Assembly: GCA_964446945.1 (NCBI GenBank)
Contig: CAYUQO010000003.1
Coordinates: 310,001-374,000, forward strand
Reading direction: 5' to 3'
Source of the DNA: CAIYRG01 sp964446945
GTDB taxonomy: Bacteria > Pseudomonadota > Alphaproteobacteria > Micropepsales > Micropepsaceae
DNA: 64,000 nt
Part shown: positions 25,701 through 33,427 of the stretch, piece by piece
Layout: each line of letters starts with the position of its first letter
Numbering within the stretch: the first letter of the stretch is position 1
The notes under the pieces: generated by a model
What the model saw: only the letters and a program-made list of their open reading frames with translations
Databases searched by the model: none
Told to the model about the DNA's origin: nothing
Position numbers and translations under genes: made by a program

Positions 25701-26076
25701 CGCGTTCCTGATGCCCACCGGAGTTTACCGCCGATGGGCCCGGTGCGACGTTTGCGGCCGGCACGGTACGGAAGAGATCACCGATCGTGACATTGCCAGT
25801 CTGCGTGAAGTCCTGCGTGCCGAGATTGGTGACCGGAACGCCGACTGCCGCAGTACCGTGAATCAGCGATCCGGTGACGAGGACCTGTTCCGGAACCGCA
25901 TCTGGTGCCGCGGCTGCGGTGGCCGGGGCAGCGGCTTGCGCCACTTGTGCCTGAGCGAATTGCTGCGGAGTGACCTGAACCGACTGCGCCTGGGCATGTG
26001 CGGTCAGCGCGGTCGTCAATGAAAGTAACGACGCCGATCCCATCAGGATCGCAATTCGGGACGCAACTGGATGCAT
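22777..26076 (-). CDS. TonB-dependent outer-membrane receptor 3
   Basis: The 1099-aa protein is the third full-length paralogue, with a signal peptide (SLLSLTTALTAHAQ), a Gln/Ala-rich linker as in receptor 1, a plug (about residues 58-205: EQVLVTGSLIHG, NIRGLDGTGPRS, GASATYGSDAIAGVINVVL) and a barrel ending in KNW. Loop cysteine pairs are conserved (CTNCFSVP, CDPTAFRC, CPVSANANPTTC, CTTSGGTLGGGTFPC). ATG 26076 follows AAGGGGGAG. It has its own terminator and a 700-base upstream region, so it is probably a separate unit. A cytochrome c gene lies upstream on the same strand. Ligand unknown. Confidence 0.93.
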   Translation of the reverse strand: MHPVASRIAILMGSASLLSLTTALTAHAQAQSVQVTPQQFAQAQVAQAAAPATAAAAPDAVPEQVLVTGSLIHGTAAVGVPVTNLGTQDFTQTGNVTIGDLFRTVPAANVAPGPSAVNSGGHQERETRVNIRGLDGTGPRSLLMIDGVRFPPQADGLCSIDPSIIPALALDRVDILADGASATYGSDAIAGVINVVLKRGFDGAVTQLHAGTDTDGGGTSLQASQLWGRTWDGGDITLTYEYTDEQAIKGTVHSKFTTNFLPWGLEDPYLPIGAALPGVITVGAPSVVSGLGTNSNQVPLLVNGTCTNCFSVPRGTGANFAPGAGGSGPTLPGSAATLNWATLTGNSANAGDNNYFDPLKAGWEQGAQQKNSFVATVDQRLFPGVSFFGTGFYSNRRVEENLPSFGGQSLGNYLQTWKVPTINPYYPTGAPAGLRVAYDLAAEVPPTIPAWEVSERYQFGLNLDLPFMWSGQLYDSRSNEDTGFYRHIISKPAVNAALGAGGGQAADPVTGAPIPYLNLFCDPTAFRCNSPQTLAFISATSSIQAHYSIEEKGARFDGPLFDLPAGQVKAAIGGLYDSDNVNVGSGSNAGTPGNPAVNQSLAFDPEPYHIWAEFAQVDVPIFGDNLNFPLMRKLDLEGSIRHDQYGGNPALTGGTTNPKVAFTWVVDDLIGATVRGSWGSSFRFANEGEFSNIASPVDQSANLPGSGQNLAIQCSGGQAPAGSAAAVLLAAGFACGSTPGGIGYGGGPSATMREFVNASTGQTQFREGGLVLQPEKATNYSIGVEIAPTIDFLRGFDLQTTFYSVKINGVLNGFLGAQTSNAFADPTHRFHFIVPSDLGCPVSANANPTTCAPFEKMVTAAIQDPNNDLGGDLSLVPSVFWMNDTGTVNSGFIHMDGIDWNASYDIDLGDLGAWNTGITGTYYLHRWNQTVAGTAPVDGFDTNLGPVGGLLQNGVETAPRMVFRTRLGWSGGPFNVTFFWNHQDHFYEARTSSPPNVNLQCTTSGGTLGGGTFPCAISNFSYVQPAWDTFDLSLGYSTGTTPSNTYLQNITLQLTVLNLLDRHAAFEYGPNSSTRNPSGFDILQPNFGRQVGLTLVKNW

Positions 26077-26092
26077 AATAATACTCCCCCTT

Positions 26093-26110
26093 GTGCCGGA
26101 AGGACGGCAC
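26093..26110 (-). promoter_or_regulatory. Leader hairpin next to Shine-Dalgarno, receptor 3
   Basis: GTGCCG and CGGCAC arms with a 6-base loop lie 16 bases before the start codon and abut AAGGGGGAG. Arms are shared with the hairpins before receptors 1 and 2, while loops differ in sequence. Confidence 0.55.
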
Positions 26111-26780
26111 GTTAAGTGGTCTCGATGGATCGATAGCCCCGCCCTGCAGCCCTCAACGGCTACGTGCCGCGGCCGGATCGTTTAAATCCGGCAGACAAGT
26201 CGGCCGCCCCCGCAGCTCCCTCGCTGTTTCCGACGCACCCACAGTATCCCTGGCTGGCCGGACGGTATCATCCCGTCCGCATACTGAACGTGATAACGTC
26301 AATTTTTCAATAGTATGAGCTGATACAAAGCGCGACGTTTTGTCCTGAAATCACTGACAATCATCACAAGCGCAATCAGTGGTGCACAAAGGCAACACGA
26401 AATTACGATAAGTTCAGCAATTACTACTTTTGCGCGACATCAATTGACGCAGTGTATTTCCGGGTTTTGCAGTTGAGATGACTGTGAGATCGTTTGCATT
26501 GCCTTCTGTTTTGCACGTGTATGGTTTCGTCACAACAATTCTTGCGTGTGATTCAGGACAGACGTCATGCTGATCCCACCGCACGCTCCGGCAGACCGAA
26601 GCTCTCCGACGCGAATGAATGTTCCATAAGCGAATTTCCGATTTTAGAATCTGTATCAGCAGCCGAAAAAGAAGGATGCAGGATCCATCAAGGTTCCAGA
26701 TGCACAGCTCCATAGAGACTTGTCGCGCGTAATTTCGGGAACACGCAGCGAGCAATTCAATTATGGGCCAGGTGCCAAAA
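26111..26780. other. Long upstream region of TonB receptor 3
   Basis: About 670 bases have no supported gene. The part nearest the receptor is GC-rich and includes an inverted repeat CGGACGG/CCGTCCG with a 7-base loop (about 26259-26279). From 26300 to 26480 it becomes AT-rich, the likely promoter. A minus-strand frame at 26414-26755 has no ribosome site or protein-like composition and was not called. Confidence 0.4.
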
Positions 26781-26812
26781 AGAAAGCGGCCGCCCGAGAA
26801 CGGGCGGCCGCT
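26781..26812 (-). terminator. Rho-independent terminator after cytochrome c gene
   Basis: A perfect 12-bp GC-rich stem (AGCGGCCGCCCG and complement) with an AGAA loop is followed on the minus strand by TTTCTTTTTGG. It lies 23 bases after the cytochrome stop. Confidence 0.88.
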
Positions 26813-26835
26813 GGAACCTCGCCGGGCAGAAATTT

Positions 26836-27786
26836 CTACGGCGTGCGCGATGACATATATGCCGCGAGCGCGATCATGTCGTCCTGGGTCAGGTTCTTTA
26901 CAACCGGTTCCATCAGTGCGACCGCGTTGCCCTTACGCGTGCCGTGCTGGATATCGTAGAGCTGCCGGAAGATGTAGATCGGCGAACGGCCAGCGAGTCC
27001 TGGAACATTGCCGACGCCCTTCAGATCCGCGCCGTGACAAATAGTGCACTGGATGGTTTTACCATTGCCGCCGGTTGCGACCAGCTGCTCTCCGGCCTTG
27101 ATGCTTCCGGTTGGGACATAGGCAATGAAGCCGGTGTGCGGATCGCGGAGCTTTGCGCCTTCTTCGTCCTGCGGCACTTCGATGATGCGATGGCCAATCG
27201 GTTCCTTCGCATTTCCCTCGGCGACAAAACGCATATTGCCTTCGCCGACAAAGGATTTGGGAACCATGTCCGTCTCGACGACCTTCGTCCAAACGGCGGG
27301 CGGCATATTGGCGAAATATTGCGCTGCTTCCCGGACTTCGTCGTCGGTCAGATTCTTGGCAAACTCGATCATGTTGGAGGAACGGCGGGCAACAGAACTC
27401 CTGCGGTTCCCGCTGCGGAATTGATCGAGCTGCTCGACAATATAATCAGCCGGCAAATGCGCGAGATTGCCCGACTCAGGATGGCCGCGGCCCGTCGCGA
27501 GGTGGCATTGATCGCAGGCATGCACGGCCGGCGCCTTGCCATGCGCCACCAGTTGCGGCATCGGCGCATGTTCGTTCGGAAACCAATCTGGTGGATCGAA
27601 CGAATTGTCCACGTCTTTCTGGCTGAAGGCGAGGGTGCTGCCTTTGACATGTTTCGCCTGGCCATTATCCGGCGGCGCCTTGTAATCCGGCGGGGCCACT
27701 GGATAGGCCCAATCGGGGGGCGCATCCGCAGCCATTCCCACCACCGGCAGCAGCGCCAAAATCGACGCACAAATCCACAGTTTCAT
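26836..27786 (-). CDS. Periplasmic diheme cytochrome c
   Basis: The 316-aa protein has a signal peptide (LWICASILALLPVVGMAA) and two class I cytochrome c domains with heme motifs CDQCH (residues 91-95) and CTICH (247-251). Candidate distal methionines are M161 (FANMPP) and M292. The two-domain layout resembles cytochrome c4. It moves electrons in the periplasm, to an oxidase or from a dehydrogenase that is not in the window. The start was set at ATG 27786, preceded by GAGAGGAG; the frame's earlier ATG would bury the signal peptide. It lies between receptor 3 and beta-propeller 2 with its own terminator. The 38-residue Pro/Asp-rich stretch after the signal peptide is unusual. Confidence 0.88.
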   Translation of the reverse strand: MKLWICASILALLPVVGMAADAPPDWAYPVAPPDYKAPPDNGQAKHVKGSTLAFSQKDVDNSFDPPDWFPNEHAPMPQLVAHGKAPAVHACDQCHLATGRGHPESGNLAHLPADYIVEQLDQFRSGNRRSSVARRSSNMIEFAKNLTDDEVREAAQYFANMPPAVWTKVVETDMVPKSFVGEGNMRFVAEGNAKEPIGHRIIEVPQDEEGAKLRDPHTGFIAYVPTGSIKAGEQLVATGGNGKTIQCTICHGADLKGVGNVPGLAGRSPIYIFRQLYDIQHGTRKGNAVALMEPVVKNLTQDDMIALAAYMSSRTP

Positions 27787-27951
27787 GTCACTCCTCTCCC
27801 GTAATGTCGCGATCGCGAAATTCGCTTGAATCCCATCCCCGGCATGAAGCGAATTTTGAAACCAGAGCAAGATTAGCACCAACAATTTGCCAGTGTCCTG
27901 ACGATTCTGAATTTCGCCCGCTTCGGCGCGACGGCGGTGGAGGCTGCCGAT

Positions 27952-27994
27952 GATAAAAATAAGGGCAGTTTTGCGGTTCAACGCAAAACTGCCC
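27952..27994 (-). terminator. Rho-independent terminator after beta-propeller 2
   Basis: A 13-bp stem (GGGCAGTTTTGCG and complement) with a 6-base loop is followed on the minus strand by TTATTTTTATC. It lies about 40 bases after the propeller stop and before the cytochrome promoter. Confidence 0.85.
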
Positions 27995-28033
27995 TGGAGC
28001 TGGCCGGTTCTCCGGCCGCATTAGAAACGGTGA

Positions 28034-29032
28034 TTAAGGCGTGGCCACCAGAACGTCATATGTGGATTCCAGCGCCTGCGGACGGCCTCCGGCAGTTGCC
28101 GGAGCGCCGAACTTCGCCGCCATCATGTAGATCTTCCCGGTGGCGGGATCGATTGTGCCCGTCCGTGTTCCCAGCTGAGTTTGGAGATGCTGCACAACTT
28201 CCGGCTTCGCGGGATTGGCAAGTGAGATCACTTCGAGCACGCCCGGCGTACGGCAGGGAACGAATGCCAGTTTCCTCTGGGCATCGAAAATCACTGCGTC
28301 CGGCTGGTTTGCAATCTTCAGCGATGCGACCTCGGCGCCTGTGTCGGCCTTGAGGATCTTCGCGGTGCCGTCGCAGGACGAGATCAGATAACCATCAGCG
28401 GCGTCATAGGCCTGACCCGTTGGCCCATCGCAATTCTTCAGCGTGTAGCGAGTCAGGACCTTCTTTGCCTTGGTGTCGATGACGGCGATTTGATTCTTGT
28501 CTTCGATGTTGACGAAGACCTTGCCCTTGCCGTCCGCGACCGGAAATTCCAGATCGCCGCCGATTGGGATCGTGCCGACGAGCTTCTTGGCAACAGGATC
28601 GATAACGGTTGAATCACCGCTGTCGTGATTCATCGCGAAAACCAGCTTGGTCGCCGGATCATAAACTGCGCCGTCCGGATTCTTGCCGCCTTTCAGCGTG
28701 GCTTCGACTTTGTCGGTCTTGCCATCAACGACCAGGATGTTTCCGGCGCGCTGCGTGACAACCAAAAGCGATGTTCCCGGGATCGGCAGTGCGATATGGC
28801 CGCGCGCCGCGGCTTTGATTTCGCCAACTTTCCCGGTCTTCACATCGATCGTGGTGGTGAAATTCGGCCGCGCCATCAGCACCTGGCCTGTCGCAGGATC
28901 AAAAGTGGCGTAGTCGAACCCGCCATCCTGCACTTTGATGCGGTCGGTAATCTTGTAATCCGGAGCGGCAGCATAGGCGGCTGCGGCCACGCCCACCGAC
29001 AACAGCAGAGTCGCGATCGAAATCGCTTTCAT
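28034..29032 (-). CDS. Secreted YVTN-type beta-propeller protein 2
   Basis: The 332-aa protein has a signal peptide (SIATLLLSVGVAAAAYA) and six to seven propeller blades (TIDVKTGKVGEI, VVDGKTDKVEATL, VIDPVAKKLVGTI, VIDTKAKKVLTRY, ILKADTGAEVASL). It is a full-length paralogue of propeller 1; both begin KVxDGGFDYATxDxATGxVLM and share three cysteines (KNCDG, SSCDG, VPCRTPG). ATG 29032 follows GGGAGG; longer frames upstream lack a ribosome site. A small hairpin GACAAG/CTTGTC lies in the leader (about 29059-29074). Its function is unknown; it may be a periplasmic partner of a receptor or cytochrome in this cluster. Confidence 0.85.
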   Translation of the reverse strand: MKAISIATLLLSVGVAAAAYAAAPDYKITDRIKVQDGGFDYATFDPATGQVLMARPNFTTTIDVKTGKVGEIKAAARGHIALPIPGTSLLVVTQRAGNILVVDGKTDKVEATLKGGKNPDGAVYDPATKLVFAMNHDSGDSTVIDPVAKKLVGTIPIGGDLEFPVADGKGKVFVNIEDKNQIAVIDTKAKKVLTRYTLKNCDGPTGQAYDAADGYLISSCDGTAKILKADTGAEVASLKIANQPDAVIFDAQRKLAFVPCRTPGVLEVISLANPAKPEVVQHLQTQLGTRTGTIDPATGKIYMMAAKFGAPATAGGRPQALESTYDVLVATP

Positions 29033-29156
29033 GGATATCCTCCCTTGAAAGATCCTGAGACAAGCGTCCTTGTCCCGGATCATAGCCGAAACTTCGCTTT
29101 TACTTACATCCAAACCGCACCGCAGGCCATGCCTGACGGTGCGACGGATTCGAATG

Positions 29157-32100
29157 TCACTCAGCCGCGGCCGGCAATTTCGAGGCGCCAAACGCAGATA
29201 CTTCCGCGGTCTGGCTGCTTGATTTACGGGTCCACAACCAGAACGCCAGCGGCATCACCAGCAGAACCAGCGGCATTTGCACGATCAATCCGGAGATGAT
29301 CGCAATCGCCAGCGGCTGTTGCATGGCCGAACCCTCGCCAAGGCCAATTGCAAGGGGCAGCAGCGCCAGAATAGCGGCGATGGTCGTCATCGCGATTGGC
29401 CGGAACCGGTTCACGCCGGCTTCCAGAACTGCCCGGTCATGCGACATGCCTTCCCGGGTCAGAAGTTCATATTCCGAGAAATAGAACACCGCGATCTCGG
29501 TCACGATACCGACGATCATGGTCATGCCCATCATGGCTGAAATATTCAGCTCAATCCCGGTGGCCCACAATCCGACGAACACCGCGCCCATGGAGCCCAG
29601 TGGCATGGCAATGATCACAACCGCCGTCTTCACGCTTTCATAGAGATAGAGCAGCAGGAAGAAGACGAGAGCGACTGCGGCGCCCAACACAACCATCAGA
29701 CCGCGGAATGCAATCTGCTGCTGGGCATAGAGTCCGCCCAGTTGATAATAGGTGCCGGCCGGGAACAGGTCGGATTTATCCAGCAACGCCTTCACATCCG
29801 CGGCTGTGGTGCCGAGATCGCGCCCGACAATACGCGCCGTGACCGCCACCATTGGCTTCAGATTGTCACGCGTGATTTCCGGCAATCCGGTCAGAAGCGA
29901 AACATTCGCAACCCGGCTCAGCGGCACATAATGGCCATCGGGAGCCTCGATCCGCAGAGCGCGAAGATCGGCGGGCGTCTGGCGCAAGTTCGCGGGGATC
30001 GTCACCCGCACGTCGATGCTCCGGTCAACTTCATGCAACTGGGTTGCGACCGTCCCCGTCAGATAGGTGTTGACCTGGCTGGTAACGGCGTCAGGCGTCA
30101 GGCCTTCCGCGCCCGCCCTGACCGGATCGACGTGAATGTCGAATGCGTCACCGGCGATTACGACGCCATTCTCGATTTCGGTGATACCCGGAACGGCCTG
30201 AATGGCGTTGGCAACCTTCGGTGCAACCTGCAACAGAACGTTCGGATCATCGCCGAAGATCTGGACCTCGATCGGTTGCGGCACTGCGGTGAGGTCGCCG
30301 ATCAGGTCTTCCATCAATTGCGCCGTTTCGATGTCGAGCCCCGGAACGGCCATCTGTGCCTTGGTCCGGATTTCGTTCATCACGTCTTCAATCGGCCGGC
30401 GCGGCTGCGGCTTCAGCCGGATGAAGATGTCACCGGTATTGGGTTCGGTGAGACCGCCGCCAAGCTGCAAACCAGTACGCCGGGAATAGGCCTGCACTTC
30501 TGGTGTCTGGCTGATGATCAGCTCGACCTGGCGCAGCATCTTGTCGGTGTCCTGCAGCGAGTTCCCCGGCGGAGCAATGTAGTCGAAGACAAATCCGCCT
30601 TCGTCCATCACCGGCATGAATCCGGAGCCGACATGCGTGTAGGCGAGATATCCGACGGCCAGGAAACCTGCGAGCACCGGCAAGAGGAGCGCCGGACTGC
30701 GCAGTAATCCGTTAAAGATCCGGCGATAGCCCGACAGAACACGGCGGAAAATCGCGCCGTTGCGGTCGTGGTGCTCTTTTGCCGTGAGAAAGTAGTCGGC
30801 GAGCAGCGGGATCGCGAAGAATGCCGCCATAAATGACACGACGAGTGAAGAGGCCAATGTCAGCGCGAGCGACTTGAAGAATGCCCCTGTCACGCCACTC
30901 AGGAACGCGAGTGGAATGAAAATGATCGTGGTGGCAGCCGAGGACCCGGCCAGCGGCTTGAGGAATTCCCATGTCGCGGCGCGAATTTCCTCACGCCCCT
31001 TTTCTCCGCTACTGCGCCGCCGTCGTTCGATCTGCTCGATCATGACGATGGCATCATCGATGATCAGACCGATTGCCGCCGCCATACCGCCGAGCGTCAT
31101 GATGTTGAAGCTCATGCCGAGCACCGCGAGCAGCAGCACGGTCGAAGCGAGAACCGCAGGGACGACAATCAGAGTAATGACGGTGACCTTGAAATCGCGC
31201 AGGAATGCGAGCAGCACGAGCGCGGCGAGCGCGACACCGATCAGCACCGCCTCGAACACGCTGTTGGCCGAACCGACGATCAACTCGCTCTGGTCATACC
31301 AGTTGCTGATATGCAGATCCTTCGGCAGCTTCGGCGCATAGGCTGCGAGCGTCGACTTGATCTGATTGACGATCTGGACGGTGTTGCCGTCCTGTTGCTG
31401 CTTCACCTGCAGGATGATGGCGGGCTTGCCAATTCCCGGTTTGTGAGCGGCATTGCTGTTCGCGTCCCACGGCTGTGCGGTGACGATGCCGTAATTCGGC
31501 GCTTCGGTCTCATAAATCCGCGCGATGCTGGATAATGGAATCGTGCCGCCGGGGCCCGGTGCAGCGCCATTGGCCGCCGGAGGGGCTTGGGTGTGCAGGA
31601 CGATGTTGCGGACATCTTCAGCCGTCTTGAGCTGATTATCGGCCAGCGTCAGCAGGAGTTTGTGCCGATCCTCCACCAGACCGACGGACTGCAGCACATT
31701 GGCGCTCTGCAGCGCCTTGACCACATCGTCCATCGCAAGGCCAAGGCTGGACAGCCTGACCGGATCGACATCAATACGCACTTCGCGCGGCGCCGAACCG
31801 AGCACTTCCACACGCTGTACGCCTTTGATGGACGACAGGATCGGCAGAAGTTCGGTTTCGGCAATCTCGCGGATTTTCAGCAGAGGCAGCTTATCCGATG
31901 TGAGGCTGTAGGCCGCCACCGGGAACACGTTGGTGTTCATCTGGCGAATGTCGAACGTGGTGCCCTGCGGCAGGGACGGCAAAAGCCGGCTGATCTCGGC
32001 CTGAACCTTCAGAGTCGCCGTCGACATGTCGGTGCCCCAGTCGAAGTTCAGCGCCATCTCGGACGTGCCGCGGGTGGTCGTGGAACGCACTTCGAGCAGG

Positions 32101-32327
32101 CCGGGCACGCTTTTCACCGCCTGTTCGACGGGGCGTGTCACCAGCGTGATCATCTGGCTGGCCGGCTGGTCGCCGGTATCCACGGTGATCGCAATTCGCG
32201 GGAAGCTGACCTGCGGAAACAGGGCAACCGGCAGACCAAGAGCGCTGACGGCGCCGGCCAGCGCCGCCACCAGCAGCGCGAAGATCAGCGACCGGCGGTG
32301 CTGTGAAGCCCAAAGGGCGAGATTCAT
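29157..32327 (-). CDS. RND efflux pump, inner-membrane transporter
   Basis: The 1056-aa protein is a full-length RND transporter. It has twelve predicted membrane helices in two groups separated by two large periplasmic loops (about residues 35-330 and 565-880). The start FALLVAALAGAVSALGLPVALFPQVSFPRI is shown here in part, and the TM4 motif IGLIIDDAIVMIEQIERR keeps the Asp pair of the proton relay. It extrudes drugs, solvents or metabolites by proton exchange. The start overlaps the adaptor gene by ATGA. The presence of both Asp and the sequence type favour the HAE (organic substrate) side over heavy metal, with moderate certainty. Confidence 0.92.
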   Translation of the reverse strand: MNLALWASQHRRSLIFALLVAALAGAVSALGLPVALFPQVSFPRIAITVDTGDQPASQMITLVTRPVEQAVKSVPGLLEVRSTTTRGTSEMALNFDWGTDMSTATLKVQAEISRLLPSLPQGTTFDIRQMNTNVFPVAAYSLTSDKLPLLKIREIAETELLPILSSIKGVQRVEVLGSAPREVRIDVDPVRLSSLGLAMDDVVKALQSANVLQSVGLVEDRHKLLLTLADNQLKTAEDVRNIVLHTQAPPAANGAAPGPGGTIPLSSIARIYETEAPNYGIVTAQPWDANSNAAHKPGIGKPAIILQVKQQQDGNTVQIVNQIKSTLAAYAPKLPKDLHISNWYDQSELIVGSANSVFEAVLIGVALAALVLLAFLRDFKVTVITLIVVPAVLASTVLLLAVLGMSFNIMTLGGMAAAIGLIIDDAIVMIEQIERRRRSSGEKGREEIRAATWEFLKPLAGSSAATTIIFIPLAFLSGVTGAFFKSLALTLASSLVVSFMAAFFAIPLLADYFLTAKEHHDRNGAIFRRVLSGYRRIFNGLLRSPALLLPVLAGFLAVGYLAYTHVGSGFMPVMDEGGFVFDYIAPPGNSLQDTDKMLRQVELIISQTPEVQAYSRRTGLQLGGGLTEPNTGDIFIRLKPQPRRPIEDVMNEIRTKAQMAVPGLDIETAQLMEDLIGDLTAVPQPIEVQIFGDDPNVLLQVAPKVANAIQAVPGITEIENGVVIAGDAFDIHVDPVRAGAEGLTPDAVTSQVNTYLTGTVATQLHEVDRSIDVRVTIPANLRQTPADLRALRIEAPDGHYVPLSRVANVSLLTGLPEITRDNLKPMVAVTARIVGRDLGTTAADVKALLDKSDLFPAGTYYQLGGLYAQQQIAFRGLMVVLGAAVALVFFLLLYLYESVKTAVVIIAMPLGSMGAVFVGLWATGIELNISAMMGMTMIVGIVTEIAVFYFSEYELLTREGMSHDRAVLEAGVNRFRPIAMTTIAAILALLPLAIGLGEGSAMQQPLAIAIISGLIVQMPLVLLVMPLAFWLWTRKSSSQTAEVSAFGASKLPAAAE

Positions 32328-33427
32328 GACTTGGCCTCCTGGACCGGCGTGTCGTCATCCAGTTCAGTGTTGTTATCCACGACGACTTTCGTGCCCAGCG
32401 CAGGATCGACGCCGTCGACCAGCGCCTTGTCGTCGGTTTCCACCAGCACTTTCACATTCTGCTTGTGTGCGGTGTCTTCGGAGATGGTGAAGATGTAGGG
32501 ACCGCTGGAATCTTCCAGCAGCGCCGAGCGCGGCACCAGAATGCCCTGTTTTGGCGGCAGGTCGATTTTGGCAACCACAGTGGCGCCCAATTCGAAATGG
32601 GACGCCATTCCCGCCGGAACATCGCAAAGCGCTTTGACCAGATGGGTCATCGGATCGACCGTGGCGCCGATGGAGCGGAGTTTGCCTTCGATCGGATCGC
32701 CGCCAAAGGTGTTGGCCAGCGTCACCTTCGCACCGGGGGCGAGCTTTGCCGCGTCATCGGGTTCGAGATTGAGCTGAACCGCCAGATTGGTGCGGCTGAC
32801 GAGCGTTGCGATGGCGTTGTTTGCCTGCACCTTGTCGCCCGCCACTGCCATCAGGCCTGTGATCACGCCGTCAAAAGGGGCGCGGATCGTCTGTTCGCCG
32901 TCACCGGCGCCGATTTTGGCCTGGGCGTCGAACTGAATCTTTGCGTCTTCCAGAGCTTTGCGCGCGGTCGCGAGCTGGTCGTTGGTGGCGAGCTTCTCGT
33001 TGAAGAGGCGCTCCACGCGTTGCACGTCGCGATTGGCAAAATCGACGGCTGACTTCGCCTGCGCAAAGGCCGTCGTATTGGCAGCGGCGGTGACGACCGT
33101 CACGATCGGCTGGCCTTTGCGCACCAGATCGCCCTCGCGGACATTCACGGATTTGAACACGCCGTCACGCGGAATCTGGATGACGAAGGAGCTCTGCGGC
33201 GACGAAGTGATCGTGCCATAGGCCGTCGCGGTCGGCGACAGCGAGCCCTGGGTAGCATCCGTGGTGGTGACCATCGCCGTGCCCTTGATTTCGGCATCGC
33301 CGCCGGCGGCCGCATCGGGTTTGTCGGCGCCGCCGAACAGGCCGGCGTAATAGCCGATGCCACCAAGAATGATCACCGTAGCAAACAGGCTGGCCCATGT
33401 GGTCCATCTGAGAAGCGGATGCTTCAT
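32324..33427 (-). CDS. RND efflux periplasmic adaptor (membrane fusion protein)
   Basis: The 367-aa protein has an N-terminal membrane anchor (LFATVIILGGIGYYAG). A barrel-sandwich half (FVIQIPRDGVFKSVNVREGD) follows, then a coiled-coil hairpin (about residues 120-180), the returning lipoyl half (TIRAPFDGVITGLMAVAGDK) and beta-barrel domains. It bridges the inner-membrane pump and the outer-membrane channel. The gene overlaps both neighbours by ATGA, so all three pump parts are made from one coupled transcript. Confidence 0.9.
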   Translation of the reverse strand: MKHPLLRWTTWASLFATVIILGGIGYYAGLFGGADKPDAAAGGDAEIKGTAMVTTTDATQGSLSPTATAYGTITSSPQSSFVIQIPRDGVFKSVNVREGDLVRKGQPIVTVVTAAANTTAFAQAKSAVDFANRDVQRVERLFNEKLATNDQLATARKALEDAKIQFDAQAKIGAGDGEQTIRAPFDGVITGLMAVAGDKVQANNAIATLVSRTNLAVQLNLEPDDAAKLAPGAKVTLANTFGGDPIEGKLRSIGATVDPMTHLVKALCDVPAGMASHFELGATVVAKIDLPPKQGILVPRSALLEDSSGPYIFTISEDTAHKQNVKVLVETDDKALVDGVDPALGTKVVVDNNTELDDDTPVQEAKS

